A model generated the notes under the pieces. The model had not been told where the DNA came from, did no database searches, and was given only the letters and a program-made list of their open reading frames with translations. A stretch of DNA of 11,511 bases from positions 1 through 11,511 of the forward strand of contig JACQIJ010000005.1 in NCBI GenBank assembly GCA_016198545.1, in the 5' to 3' direction. This DNA is from Pseudomonadota bacterium. Its GTDB lineage: Bacteria; Pseudomonadota; Alphaproteobacteria; Micavibrionales; Micavibrionaceae. Below are positions 5,731-11,511 of this stretch, one piece after another. Every line of letters begins with the position of its first letter. Positions within the stretch are counted from its first letter, which is position 1. Position numbers and translations under genes: made by a program.

Positions 5731-7698
5731 TCATATCGCTTCGGCTATCTTCCAGCGATAAATATCGTCACCGCTTTTCGCCTTATTGTTCAATCTATCA
5801 AAAAGAACGCCGGCCAACTTCTCATACACCACCGGCTTTGCCATCAAAACCGCATCTTCAGGCACCTGTATGCGCGCCATTGTTCCGCTTGCCGGATATC
5901 CGCTCATGAATATAACTTTCGTTTCCGGACGCAACTCGCCCATCATCTCGGACAAGCGTACGCCGTTCAACTCCGGCATCACGACATCCGTCAAAAGAAA
6001 ATCTATTCTCCCTTCATACTCATCCTGTTTCAGCAACGCATCATTGCCGTTTCCCGCCGTAATGACATCCATGCCCATGTCCTGCAGCATGTTTTTTACG
6101 ACGAGCAAAAGATCCGGCTCATCCTCGACCACAAGCACGCTGTAGCCGTTAAACATCGCTCCCGCGGGATTCGCCGGAGATGCGGGAATCGCCTGCCTGG
6201 CGACCGGCCGCCTTTTGCTGACAGGTAAATATACTTTCATGGAAGTGCCTTCGCCCAGAGCAGACTGCACATCAATGAAGCCGGATGCCTGCCTGACTAT
6301 GCCGTAGACCATGGACAACCCCAGTCCCGTGCCCTTGCCCTGTTCCTTCGTCGTGTAAAACGGATCAAAAATACGGCTGATCGTTTCTGAATCCATGCCA
6401 TGCCCCGTATCCATTACAGTCAGACGGCAAAAATCCCCATGCCTCAAATCCTCCGGCACATGAGAAGGCAGATCAGTATTGTTTATGCGCTGAAGATCTA
6501 TGGTGATTGTGCCGCCATCCGGCATGGCATCGCGGGAATTAATGACAAGATTCATCAACACCTGCGCCATGCTGTCCTGCGAACAGTCTATAAAAATACC
6601 GCTATCGGCATGGATGCTCATGCGTATTGATGCGTCCAACAGAGGACAAAGCAAAACTTCCTGATCCTTCAGAGTTTCCTTCAAATCCATCACTGTGTCA
6701 GCAACAATTCTATGTCGCCCGAATGTCAGAAGCTGTTTGGTCAAATTGGCGCCGCGACGATTCGCCTGCTTGATGCGCTCCAGGTAATTCCATGCCTGAT
6801 TGTCCTTATCGACATGCTTGAGCGCCATCCGCGCATAACCGTCCACAATAGACAGCAAATTGTTAAAATCATGGGCGACGCCTCCCGCAAGCTGCCCCAA
6901 AGCTTCCAGTTTCTGGGCCTGATAGAATTGGGCCTTTTGCACGCGATCTTCCGTAACGTCCCTGAGAAAACACGCAAAGAGACCCGGCATGCCCGGCTCA
7001 CCCGGAACGGGAACCATACGCGCCTCATACCATATCTGCGCGCCATCCCTTTCACGCGCCCATTCAATCATAACGGGCTTTCCGAGATTTTTCATCTCCC
7101 TCAGAGCATTGCCGTCCGCTGAGATCGTCTCTGAAAGAATGTCCGGTATATTCTTCTTCCTGATCTGGCTGCCGGATATATCCAGAAGTTTCAGAAATTC
7201 TTCATTTGCAAACTGTATTTCGGAACCATTGCATACGGCCATGCCGCCAGGAACCGCCTGCAGAAGGCGCGACATCCTGACTTTTTCATGCTGGCTGCTT
7301 TCCGCCTCAGTCACGTCGGAGAGAAAAACGTACATCCCTCCATGCCGTGCGCTGCCGCTACGAATCCTGCATAACCGCACGCCGGTATCAAGAAGCCCCG
7401 AAAAACTGATCGTCTTTTCAGATTCGTCCCTTTCATTCCTTAAATGACGGTTGTAAGGATCCAAGCTTTTAAAAAAATCTTCAAACCCGAGACTCCTGAG
7501 TGCATCCGCCTTCAGAAACGGCAAAAGCGCAAAGGCTATCCCGTTTGCATTTTGCAACATACCCCTACTATCAAAATACAAAATTCCTTCATCGGCCTGA
7601 CTGGCCAAATCATCGAAAAAAACTTTCGCCTCAGAACGTAAGATCATGAAGCGGCACAAAAATCCGCAAAAGCCCGCAAAGAGTTTGCCCAGACCCAT
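5731..7698 (-). CDS. Hybrid sensor histidine kinase (PAS-PAS-HisKA-HATPase-REC)
   Basis: This is a 655-residue signalling kinase. Residues 5-19 form one short hydrophobic segment that may tether it to the membrane; no periplasmic sensor loop exists. PAS-like domains span about 22-130 and 140-250, the second ending in the FLRDVTEDR-type PAC motif. HisKA has the phosphorylatable H276 in GQLAGGVAHDFNNLLS. HATPase shows the N-box (QVLMNLVINSRDAMPDGG, 379-396), DTGHGM (430-435), FDPFYTTK (444-451) and GKGTGLGLS (454-462). A C-terminal receiver (about 518-635) has E525/D526, D571 (LLTDVVMP) and K621, with KPV in place of the usual KPF. The kinase core resembles CckA-type kinases, but it lacks CckA's two N-terminal transmembrane helices, so I do not call it cckA. 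GGGGGA precedes the ATG. A sigma-54-like promoter lies upstream, and the gene is divergent from yjbH. Confidence 0.93.
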   Translation of the reverse strand: MGLGKLFAGFCGFLCRFMILRSEAKVFFDDLASQADEGILYFDSRGMLQNANGIAFALLPFLKADALRSLGFEDFFKSLDPYNRHLRNERDESEKTISFSGLLDTGVRLCRIRSGSARHGGMYVFLSDVTEAESSQHEKVRMSRLLQAVPGGMAVCNGSEIQFANEEFLKLLDISGSQIRKKNIPDILSETISADGNALREMKNLGKPVMIEWARERDGAQIWYEARMVPVPGEPGMPGLFACFLRDVTEDRVQKAQFYQAQKLEALGQLAGGVAHDFNNLLSIVDGYARMALKHVDKDNQAWNYLERIKQANRRGANLTKQLLTFGRHRIVADTVMDLKETLKDQEVLLCPLLDASIRMSIHADSGIFIDCSQDSMAQVLMNLVINSRDAMPDGGTITIDLQRINNTDLPSHVPEDLRHGDFCRLTVMDTGHGMDSETISRIFDPFYTTKEQGKGTGLGLSMVYGIVRQASGFIDVQSALGEGTSMKVYLPVSKRRPVARQAIPASPANPAGAMFNGYSVLVVEDEPDLLLVVKNMLQDMGMDVITAGNGNDALLKQDEYEGRIDFLLTDVVMPELNGVRLSEMMGELRPETKVIFMSGYPASGTMARIQVPEDAVLMAKPVVYEKLAGVLFDRLNNKAKSGDDIYRWKIAEAI

Positions 7699-7740
7699 CT
7701 GTTATCCCCCAATATTGCCCTTTATATCTTCCCATATCAT

Positions 7741-7757
7741 CGCAAATTTCATGCCAA
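7741..7757 (-). promoter_or_regulatory. Sigma-54-like (-24/-12) promoter of the kinase operon
   Basis: The minus strand reads TTGGCATGAAATTTGCG, close to the RpoN consensus TGGCACG-N4-TTGCW. The invariant GG and GC doublets are separated by the required 10 bp. The predicted start near 7730 would leave a leader of about 31 nt before the kinase ATG with its GGGGGA ribosome site. I found no good -35/-10 pair for the kinase operon in this 151-bp spacer. No RpoN activator gene lies in the window. Confidence 0.5.
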
Positions 7758-7800
7758 GCCTTTGACATGCAACGGCATATCATGAACACTATAGAAAGGC

Positions 7801-7826
7801 CGATCCGATCCGATCCAATCCGTTCC
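7801..7826. repeat. Short degenerate pentanucleotide tandem repeat in the yjbH leader
   Basis: Period-5 units CGATC, CGATC, CGATC, CAATC, CGTTC and a final C run from 7801 to 7826, three exact and two decayed. The array ends 23 bp before the yjbH ATG and lies 71-96 bp upstream of the predicted sigma-54 start of the divergent kinase operon. Confidence 0.7.
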
Positions 7827-7849
7827 AAAACCACTGCCTTTGCTTTTCC

Positions 7850-9937
7850 ATGCGCTGTCTTTTTTCGGTTATACAAGCAATTGTCGCTTTTTTTATCCTG
7901 ACAGGCGGCGCGCTGGCGGAAGATTCCCGTTCCGTCAATGTCTATGGGGTGCCGGGGCTTATAACCGTCCCGTCCGCCCGAATGGACAAAGCGGGCACTA
8001 TCGGCCTGCGCACGGGCGTATCCGAACCGTATCTGCATGGCGCCCTGGGATTGCAGATAGCCTCCCCGCTCTATATCGGCATCAGACAGACAGCCCGGAC
8101 GAAAGATATAACCGGAGACGCCGACCGCCTGTATCCGGGGATTGACCTTCGGCTCCGTCTGACAGAAGAAGGACTCCTCATGCCGGCAGCTGTACTTGGT
8201 CTGCAATCTGCGTTTGGACACAAAAGAACCGCTTCCGAATATCTGGCTTTCTCCAAAAGATACGAAGATTTTGATTTTACGGCAGGGCTAGCCTGGGGAA
8301 GACTGGGGAGCGCAGCGCACATTTCCAACCCCCTCAAAATCCTGGGAAGCCACTTCGGCAAAGACCGTTCTCCGGACAACAAAACGCCCAATGACATTCA
8401 GGATTGGTTTACAGGCCGGAACATAGGCGCTTTTGGAGGAATTGAATATTTCACCCCCCTTGACGGCCTTTCTTTAAAAGCCGAGTGGGGCGCGGACCGT
8501 TATATAGCAGAAAAATCAGAAGGGTATAGCCCCGCTGCCCCATGGTCGATAGGGCTTTCGTTCAACCCGGCCTCATGGATAAACCTGGGACTGGCAATCG
8601 GCGGAGGCGAAACCATTATCGGCAACCTGAGCCTAAAGGAAACGCCTGAAAAATGGCCCTGGCGCAAGGCTGAAAAAACTGAACAAACGCCGCTGCGTCA
8701 TTACCGGGCCGGAGCATCCCTTCCTCCGCAAATGGAATTGTCAGCGGCCGCGGAAGGAATTTACCTGTACAGAGCGGCCGGAGATCAAGACAAGGTTTCC
8801 GTGCGCCTGGAGCTTTCGCCCGACAGATCATACCCACAGCAAACAGGACGTGCCGTACGCCATATATCCAATCATGCGGGCAAAACAGTTGAGGAAATAT
8901 CCCTGACGCCGACCTATCTGGGCCTGCGCGGCCCGTCCCTGAATTTTAACCGCCGCGATCTGGAGCAAGCATTTGCATTCAATACGGGCAGCCCGCAGGA
9001 AATATGGCATGGCGCTTCCTTCGGGGAAGATAAAAAAACAAACTGGCAAAAATCTCTTCATGAATATCTTGCGGAAGAGCCTGTCTTGCCGGATTTCCGG
9101 CTTATGCTTGATCACGATGCAAGTTTGTCGGAGGAAGACAGCGGCTTTCTGTTCCGCACATCGCTAATCGGCGAAGTTATAGAAAAAATCAGCACGCATT
9201 TTCATGCGGGCGCGGGAGCGCGGCTGAATATTGCCGACAACCTGGACCATCTGAATGAGTTCAGACTGTTGCCCGCAATGCCCATACGAAGCGATGTCGA
9301 TTTGTTTGCCTCCCGGCGCATTGCCCTGGACAGATTGTGGGCGGGATGGATGACCAGCCTGAATACGGACCTTCACCTGTCTCTGACTGCGGGCTATCTG
9401 GAGGAAATGTACAGCGGAGTCGGCGGTGAAATTCTATACCGCCCCTTCGGCAAAACTTTTGCCATCGGAGCCGATGCATGGCAGACATTCAGGCGCGACC
9501 CCCTGACTGACCTGAATATGGGATTGTACGGCAACCGTGTGCTGAGCGGTCATATTAACGCATGGTATGAATTCCCCGACACGGATATAACTCTGCAAGC
9601 GCGGATCGGACGCTATCTGGCGGAGGACATCGGCGGGACGATTGAACTCAGCCGCAACTTCGCCAACGGATCAAAACTTTCAGGATTCATTACGGCAACG
9701 GATAGCAGCGACTTTGATATTTTCGGTGGCGCAACGAACCTTTACAGCGGCATAAAAATAAGCCTGCCCCTAGGCAGCGCGCCCATCTTTCCGGACGGCA
9801 GCGCCTCAAGGATATCCGCAGTCCCTCTCGGCCGCGATACCGGACAGGCGCTCGATGCGCCCATAAAGCTATATGAAGCAACGGAACAGTTGTCGCTGCG
9901 GCATATCAGCCGGCGCTGGACTGAGATTTCCGACTAG
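7850..9937 (+). CDS. yjbH: YjbH-family outer-membrane protein, exopolysaccharide-associated
   Basis: The YjbH family (YjbH/YbjH, DUF940) comprises outer-membrane beta-rich proteins linked to extracellular polysaccharide production; the exact biochemical role is not settled. The 695 residues match the E. coli protein's length (about 698). A signal peptide (hydrophobic core 7-19) ends in ALA (residues 21-23). The family's N-terminal block follows: GVPGLITVPSARMDKAGTI (33-51), PGIDLRLRLTEEG (96-108), EYLAFSKRYEDFDFTAGLAWG (from 130). The C-terminus has the typical GGTIELSRNFANGSKLSGF, SGIKISLPL and an ending with RDTGQ...LY. There is no lipobox. The rest of a yjbEFG-type operon is absent here. 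The ATG lacks a clear Shine-Dalgarno; a TTGACA -35 (7762-7767) is present but its -10 is poor. The gene is divergent from the kinase operon, and its last 32 bp overlap the 3' end of the dehydrogenase gene. Confidence 0.9.
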   Translation: MRCLFSVIQAIVAFFILTGGALAEDSRSVNVYGVPGLITVPSARMDKAGTIGLRTGVSEPYLHGALGLQIASPLYIGIRQTARTKDITGDADRLYPGIDLRLRLTEEGLLMPAAVLGLQSAFGHKRTASEYLAFSKRYEDFDFTAGLAWGRLGSAAHISNPLKILGSHFGKDRSPDNKTPNDIQDWFTGRNIGAFGGIEYFTPLDGLSLKAEWGADRYIAEKSEGYSPAAPWSIGLSFNPASWINLGLAIGGGETIIGNLSLKETPEKWPWRKAEKTEQTPLRHYRAGASLPPQMELSAAAEGIYLYRAAGDQDKVSVRLELSPDRSYPQQTGRAVRHISNHAGKTVEEISLTPTYLGLRGPSLNFNRRDLEQAFAFNTGSPQEIWHGASFGEDKKTNWQKSLHEYLAEEPVLPDFRLMLDHDASLSEEDSGFLFRTSLIGEVIEKISTHFHAGAGARLNIADNLDHLNEFRLLPAMPIRSDVDLFASRRIALDRLWAGWMTSLNTDLHLSLTAGYLEEMYSGVGGEILYRPFGKTFAIGADAWQTFRRDPLTDLNMGLYGNRVLSGHINAWYEFPDTDITLQARIGRYLAEDIGGTIELSRNFANGSKLSGFITATDSSDFDIFGGATNLYSGIKISLPLGSAPIFPDGSASRISAVPLGRDTGQALDAPIKLYEATEQLSLRHISRRWTEISD

Positions 9938-11045
9938 CCCCGCCGTTGCTGCTGAAACGCCCCTCCGCCATCTCATCAGCGGCCTGCGCAGGCGTCACGC
10001 CTTTTGCATCAGCGATATTGAATACCTTCGTCAGAGTTGACCCTATGCGTTCAACATGGGCGACCATGCTGTCGCGGCTCAGTTCACACCTGAACGGATT
10101 GTCGCCGCTGCGGAAAAAGTATTCGTAGGCCGCGGAAATGACGCCGCCCGCATTCAAAACATAATCGGGCACATACAGGATTCCACGATCTGCAAGTATC
10201 CGATGGTGCTTCGCCGCCGCGCACTGGTTGTTCGCAGCTCCCGCAATTATATCAAAATGAAACTGCGGGATCGTGCTGTCATTCAACTGCGCGCCAAGAG
10301 CGCACGGCGAAAAAATATTCGCCTCGACTGAAAAAATATCATTCGTGGGAACAATGACGATTCCCGGGAAGTCTTTTTTTGCCTTGCTTACGACTTCGCC
10401 GCGAACATCAGTTGCGACAAGATTCACCCCCGCCTTATGCAGCAACCCGCACAAACCGTACCCAACGGCGCCCAGCCCCTGTATGGCGACAGTCAGCCCT
10501 TCAAGACTGTCCTTGCCGTAACGGCGCATGGCTGCCGCTTTCATGCCGCAATACACGCCATAAGCCGTCATCGGGGACGGATCACCCCCTATATGCCCCT
10601 CTTTTCCATCCGGCAAACCCACGACATATGAAGTTTCCTGAGCTATGGCCTGCATATCTTTTTCGCCGGTTCCGCTATCTTCCGCCGTTATATACTCTCC
10701 TCCCAGAGATTCTATGGCGCACCCCATAGACCTCATCATCTCCTGTGTTTTATCCGTATAGGGATTACCGATGATGACGCTTTTTCCTCCGCCCAGCGGA
10801 AGGCCAGCCATTGCATTCTTATACGTCATACCGCGGGAAAGACGCAGAACGTCGCGGATTGCCTCATCTTCTGATTTGTAACCAAACATACGGCAGCCGC
10901 CCAGAGCCGGCCCAAGATTTGTATTGTGGACCGCAATAAAGGCCGTCAGACCCGCTTTTTCGTCTGCAATGCGGATAACCTTTTTATGTTCGTCAAAATC
11001 CTGAAACTCTCCGAGTTTTTCGTGATCCAGTTCTTTGTACGCCAT
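9906..11045 (-). CDS. ldh: Leucine dehydrogenase-type NAD-dependent amino-acid dehydrogenase
   Basis: Enzymes of the Glu/Leu/Phe/Val dehydrogenase family reversibly deaminate an amino acid to its 2-oxo acid with NAD+ and ammonia. The 379 residues match the leucine type best: AVHNTNLGPALGGCRM (38-53), MTYKNAMAGLPLGGGKSVII (73-92) with catalytic lysines K76 and K88, GGEYITAEDSGT (115-126), PSPMTAYGVYCGMKAA (156-171), the Rossmann loop GLGAVG (190-195), the FSPCALGA block, AGAANNQ (268-274) and YVPDYVLNAGGVIS (291-304). Valine or phenylalanine preference cannot be excluded. The last 15 residues (SSNGGASRKSQSSAG) are a polar tail partly encoded in the overlap with yjbH. AGGGA lies 7 nt before the ATG. 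Branched-chain 2-oxo acids from this reaction feed catabolism or branched fatty-acid synthesis. The gene stands alone on its strand, with a candidate operator and leader upstream. Confidence 0.92.
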   Translation of the reverse strand: MAYKELDHEKLGEFQDFDEHKKVIRIADEKAGLTAFIAVHNTNLGPALGGCRMFGYKSEDEAIRDVLRLSRGMTYKNAMAGLPLGGGKSVIIGNPYTDKTQEMMRSMGCAIESLGGEYITAEDSGTGEKDMQAIAQETSYVVGLPDGKEGHIGGDPSPMTAYGVYCGMKAAAMRRYGKDSLEGLTVAIQGLGAVGYGLCGLLHKAGVNLVATDVRGEVVSKAKKDFPGIVIVPTNDIFSVEANIFSPCALGAQLNDSTIPQFHFDIIAGAANNQCAAAKHHRILADRGILYVPDYVLNAGGVISAAYEYFFRSGDNPFRCELSRDSMVAHVERIGSTLTKVFNIADAKGVTPAQAADEMAEGRFSSNGGASRKSQSSAG

Positions 11046-11096
11046 GATTTCATCCCTGTGTTTTTTATACAGACACTTACCAAGGAGAAGAGAGTA

Positions 11097-11168
11097 CTAC
11101 GCCATAACAACAACGTCACAAAAACAGCATGACTTTATACCGCGCCGCACAAACAAAGCTCCTTCCAT
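11097..11168 (-). CDS. Possible 23-residue leader peptide upstream of the dehydrogenase
   Basis: A short frame on the minus strand begins with ATG at 11168 and reads MEGALFVRRGIKSCCFCDVV through to a TAG at 11097-11099. Its ATG is exactly where transcription from the TATAAT at 11175-11180 would begin, so it could be read as a leaderless mRNA. It ends 51 nt before the dehydrogenase ATG. It contains VVV and a CCFC cluster but no run of leucine codons. Chance is a real alternative. Confidence 0.2.
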   Translation of the reverse strand: MEGALFVRRGIKSCCFCDVVVMA

Positions 11169-11174
11169 AGTTCA

Positions 11175-11197
11175 ATTATACTTGTTCCCGGTGACAA
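11175..11197 (-). promoter_or_regulatory. Candidate dehydrogenase promoter with abutting dyad operator
   Basis: Minus-strand TATAAT (11175-11180) is a perfect -10, but no convincing -35 exists 16-18 bp upstream. Beginning 1 bp upstream of it is an imperfect dyad, TTGTCACCGGGAACAA on the minus strand (11182-11197), symmetric as TTGT-N2-CCGG-N2-ACAA. A weak -35 plus a dyad in the spacer suits control by a DNA-bending activator or by a repressor. The regulator is unknown. Confidence 0.35.
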
Positions 11198-11322
11198 AAA
11201 TCTTTATCCAAGGCTGATCCCGCAAAATAAGACAGGAACGTTCATACAACATCGCAAGGTTTTATGAATTGTTCTTTTCTAATATATCAAGTGCAACTTT
11301 GTTTCCTTTATTTCGCAAGCGC
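11198..11322. other. Intergenic stretch with nothing recognised
   Basis: These bases lie between the dehydrogenase operator and the terminator. Together with the flanking elements they form a 466-bp gene-free stretch from 11046 to 11511. The stretch is AT-rich, and I see no open frame with a ribosome site and no recognised RNA. Confidence 0.4.
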
Positions 11323-11355
11323 AAAAAAAAAGCCGCCGGGTTTTAGGCCGGCGGC
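11323..11355 (-). terminator. Strong intrinsic terminator of a transcript entering from the right edge
   Basis: On the minus strand GCCGCCGG (11348-11355) pairs perfectly with CCGGCGGC (11332-11339) around an 8-nt loop and is followed by nine Ts (11331-11323). It is in the right orientation to end a minus-strand transcript whose body lies at and beyond the right edge, and it insulates the dehydrogenase gene from it. Confidence 0.92.
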
Positions 11356-11511
11356 AGAAGGGAACAGATACCAGATCGGTCAAAGGTAAAAGTGGTAAAC
11401 CTAGGGAAAGGTAAAGTCTAACATGGAGTCCTGATGAAGATAGGTTCTTGAGCGTTGTCCTCCTTGGCCTTGCGTCTACTCCTCCTCACACATTTGCATC
11501 CGCAACGACAC
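11356..11511 (-). other. 3' end of an unidentified minus-strand transcript (gene tail, 3' UTR or small RNA)
   Basis: Because of the terminator at 11323-11355 this stretch should be transcribed leftward. Three short frames enter from the edge. One ends quickly as VVADANV and a stop, another as QMCEEE and a stop, and a third runs about 30 codons with many Cys/Arg. None can be chosen on so few residues. The RNA would carry two purine-rich Shine-Dalgarno-like motifs (GAGGAGGAG and AAGGAGGA) without a start codon at proper spacing, then pyrimidine-rich near-repeats ACTTTACCTTT and ACTTTTACCTTT (11407-11417 and 11382-11393). Confidence 0.35.

Noticed and set aside
5698..6228. Plus-strand 176-codon open frame
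   Set aside because: It is antisense to the receiver domain of the hybrid kinase, which has all conserved residues. It has a His/Arg-rich shadow composition.
7631..8221. Minus-strand 196-codon open frame spanning the kinase-yjbH spacer
   Set aside because: It covers the divergent promoter region and the conserved start of yjbH on the opposite strand and has no motif or ribosome site. It would also overlap the kinase start in another frame.

Overview
The window looks like a chromosomal stretch of an alphaproteobacterium of moderate GC content (estimated by eye, not counted). The evidence is gene content and order: an infA-maf-RNase G/E cluster, a hrcA/grpE heat-shock locus, a tRNA-Phe gene with encoded CCA, and a hybrid kinase whose HisKA motif is of the GGVAHDFNNLL type also found in CckA-like kinases. 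I cannot place it more precisely. Nearly everything is housekeeping. I see no transposase, integrase, CRISPR array or obvious defence system.

Layout, left to right. (1) 1-2854: the heat-shock locus on the minus strand, with hrcA (1814-2854) and the 5' part of grpE (1-324). The two are separated by a gene for an unknown secreted protein (344-1207, minus) and a frame-disrupted plus-strand gene relic (1344-1808). (2) 2927-3088: a tRNA-Phe gene with its own promoter and a perfect 11-bp tandem duplication just past its 3' end. (3) 3120-5248: a compact minus-strand operon infA > maf > RNase G/E, with a good sigma-70 promoter in front of infA. (4) 5310-7757: a minus-strand two-gene signalling operon, a hybrid sensor kinase (PAS-PAS-HisKA-HATPase-REC) followed by a single-domain receiver. 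It has a sigma-54-like -24/-12 element upstream. (5) 7850-9937: a divergent plus-strand yjbH, an outer-membrane protein family linked to exopolysaccharide. (6) 9906-11045: a leucine-type amino-acid dehydrogenase on the minus strand whose 3' end overlaps that of yjbH. (7) 11046-11511: a non-coding stretch with a candidate dehydrogenase promoter and operator, a tiny leader ORF, and a strong intrinsic terminator for a minus-strand transcript entering from the right edge.

Working together: HrcA represses chaperone genes and GrpE is the DnaK nucleotide-exchange factor. IF-1, RNase G/E and tRNA-Phe serve translation and RNA maturation, and Maf removes non-canonical nucleotides. The kinase/receiver pair sits divergent from yjbH and could control envelope polysaccharide, but this rests on adjacency alone. 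The points most worth a second look are the split hrcA-grpE locus with its broken antisense gene, the sigma-54-like promoter of the kinase operon, the probably leaderless hrcA promoter, the short RNase G/E without a zinc-link, and the dehydrogenase leader region.
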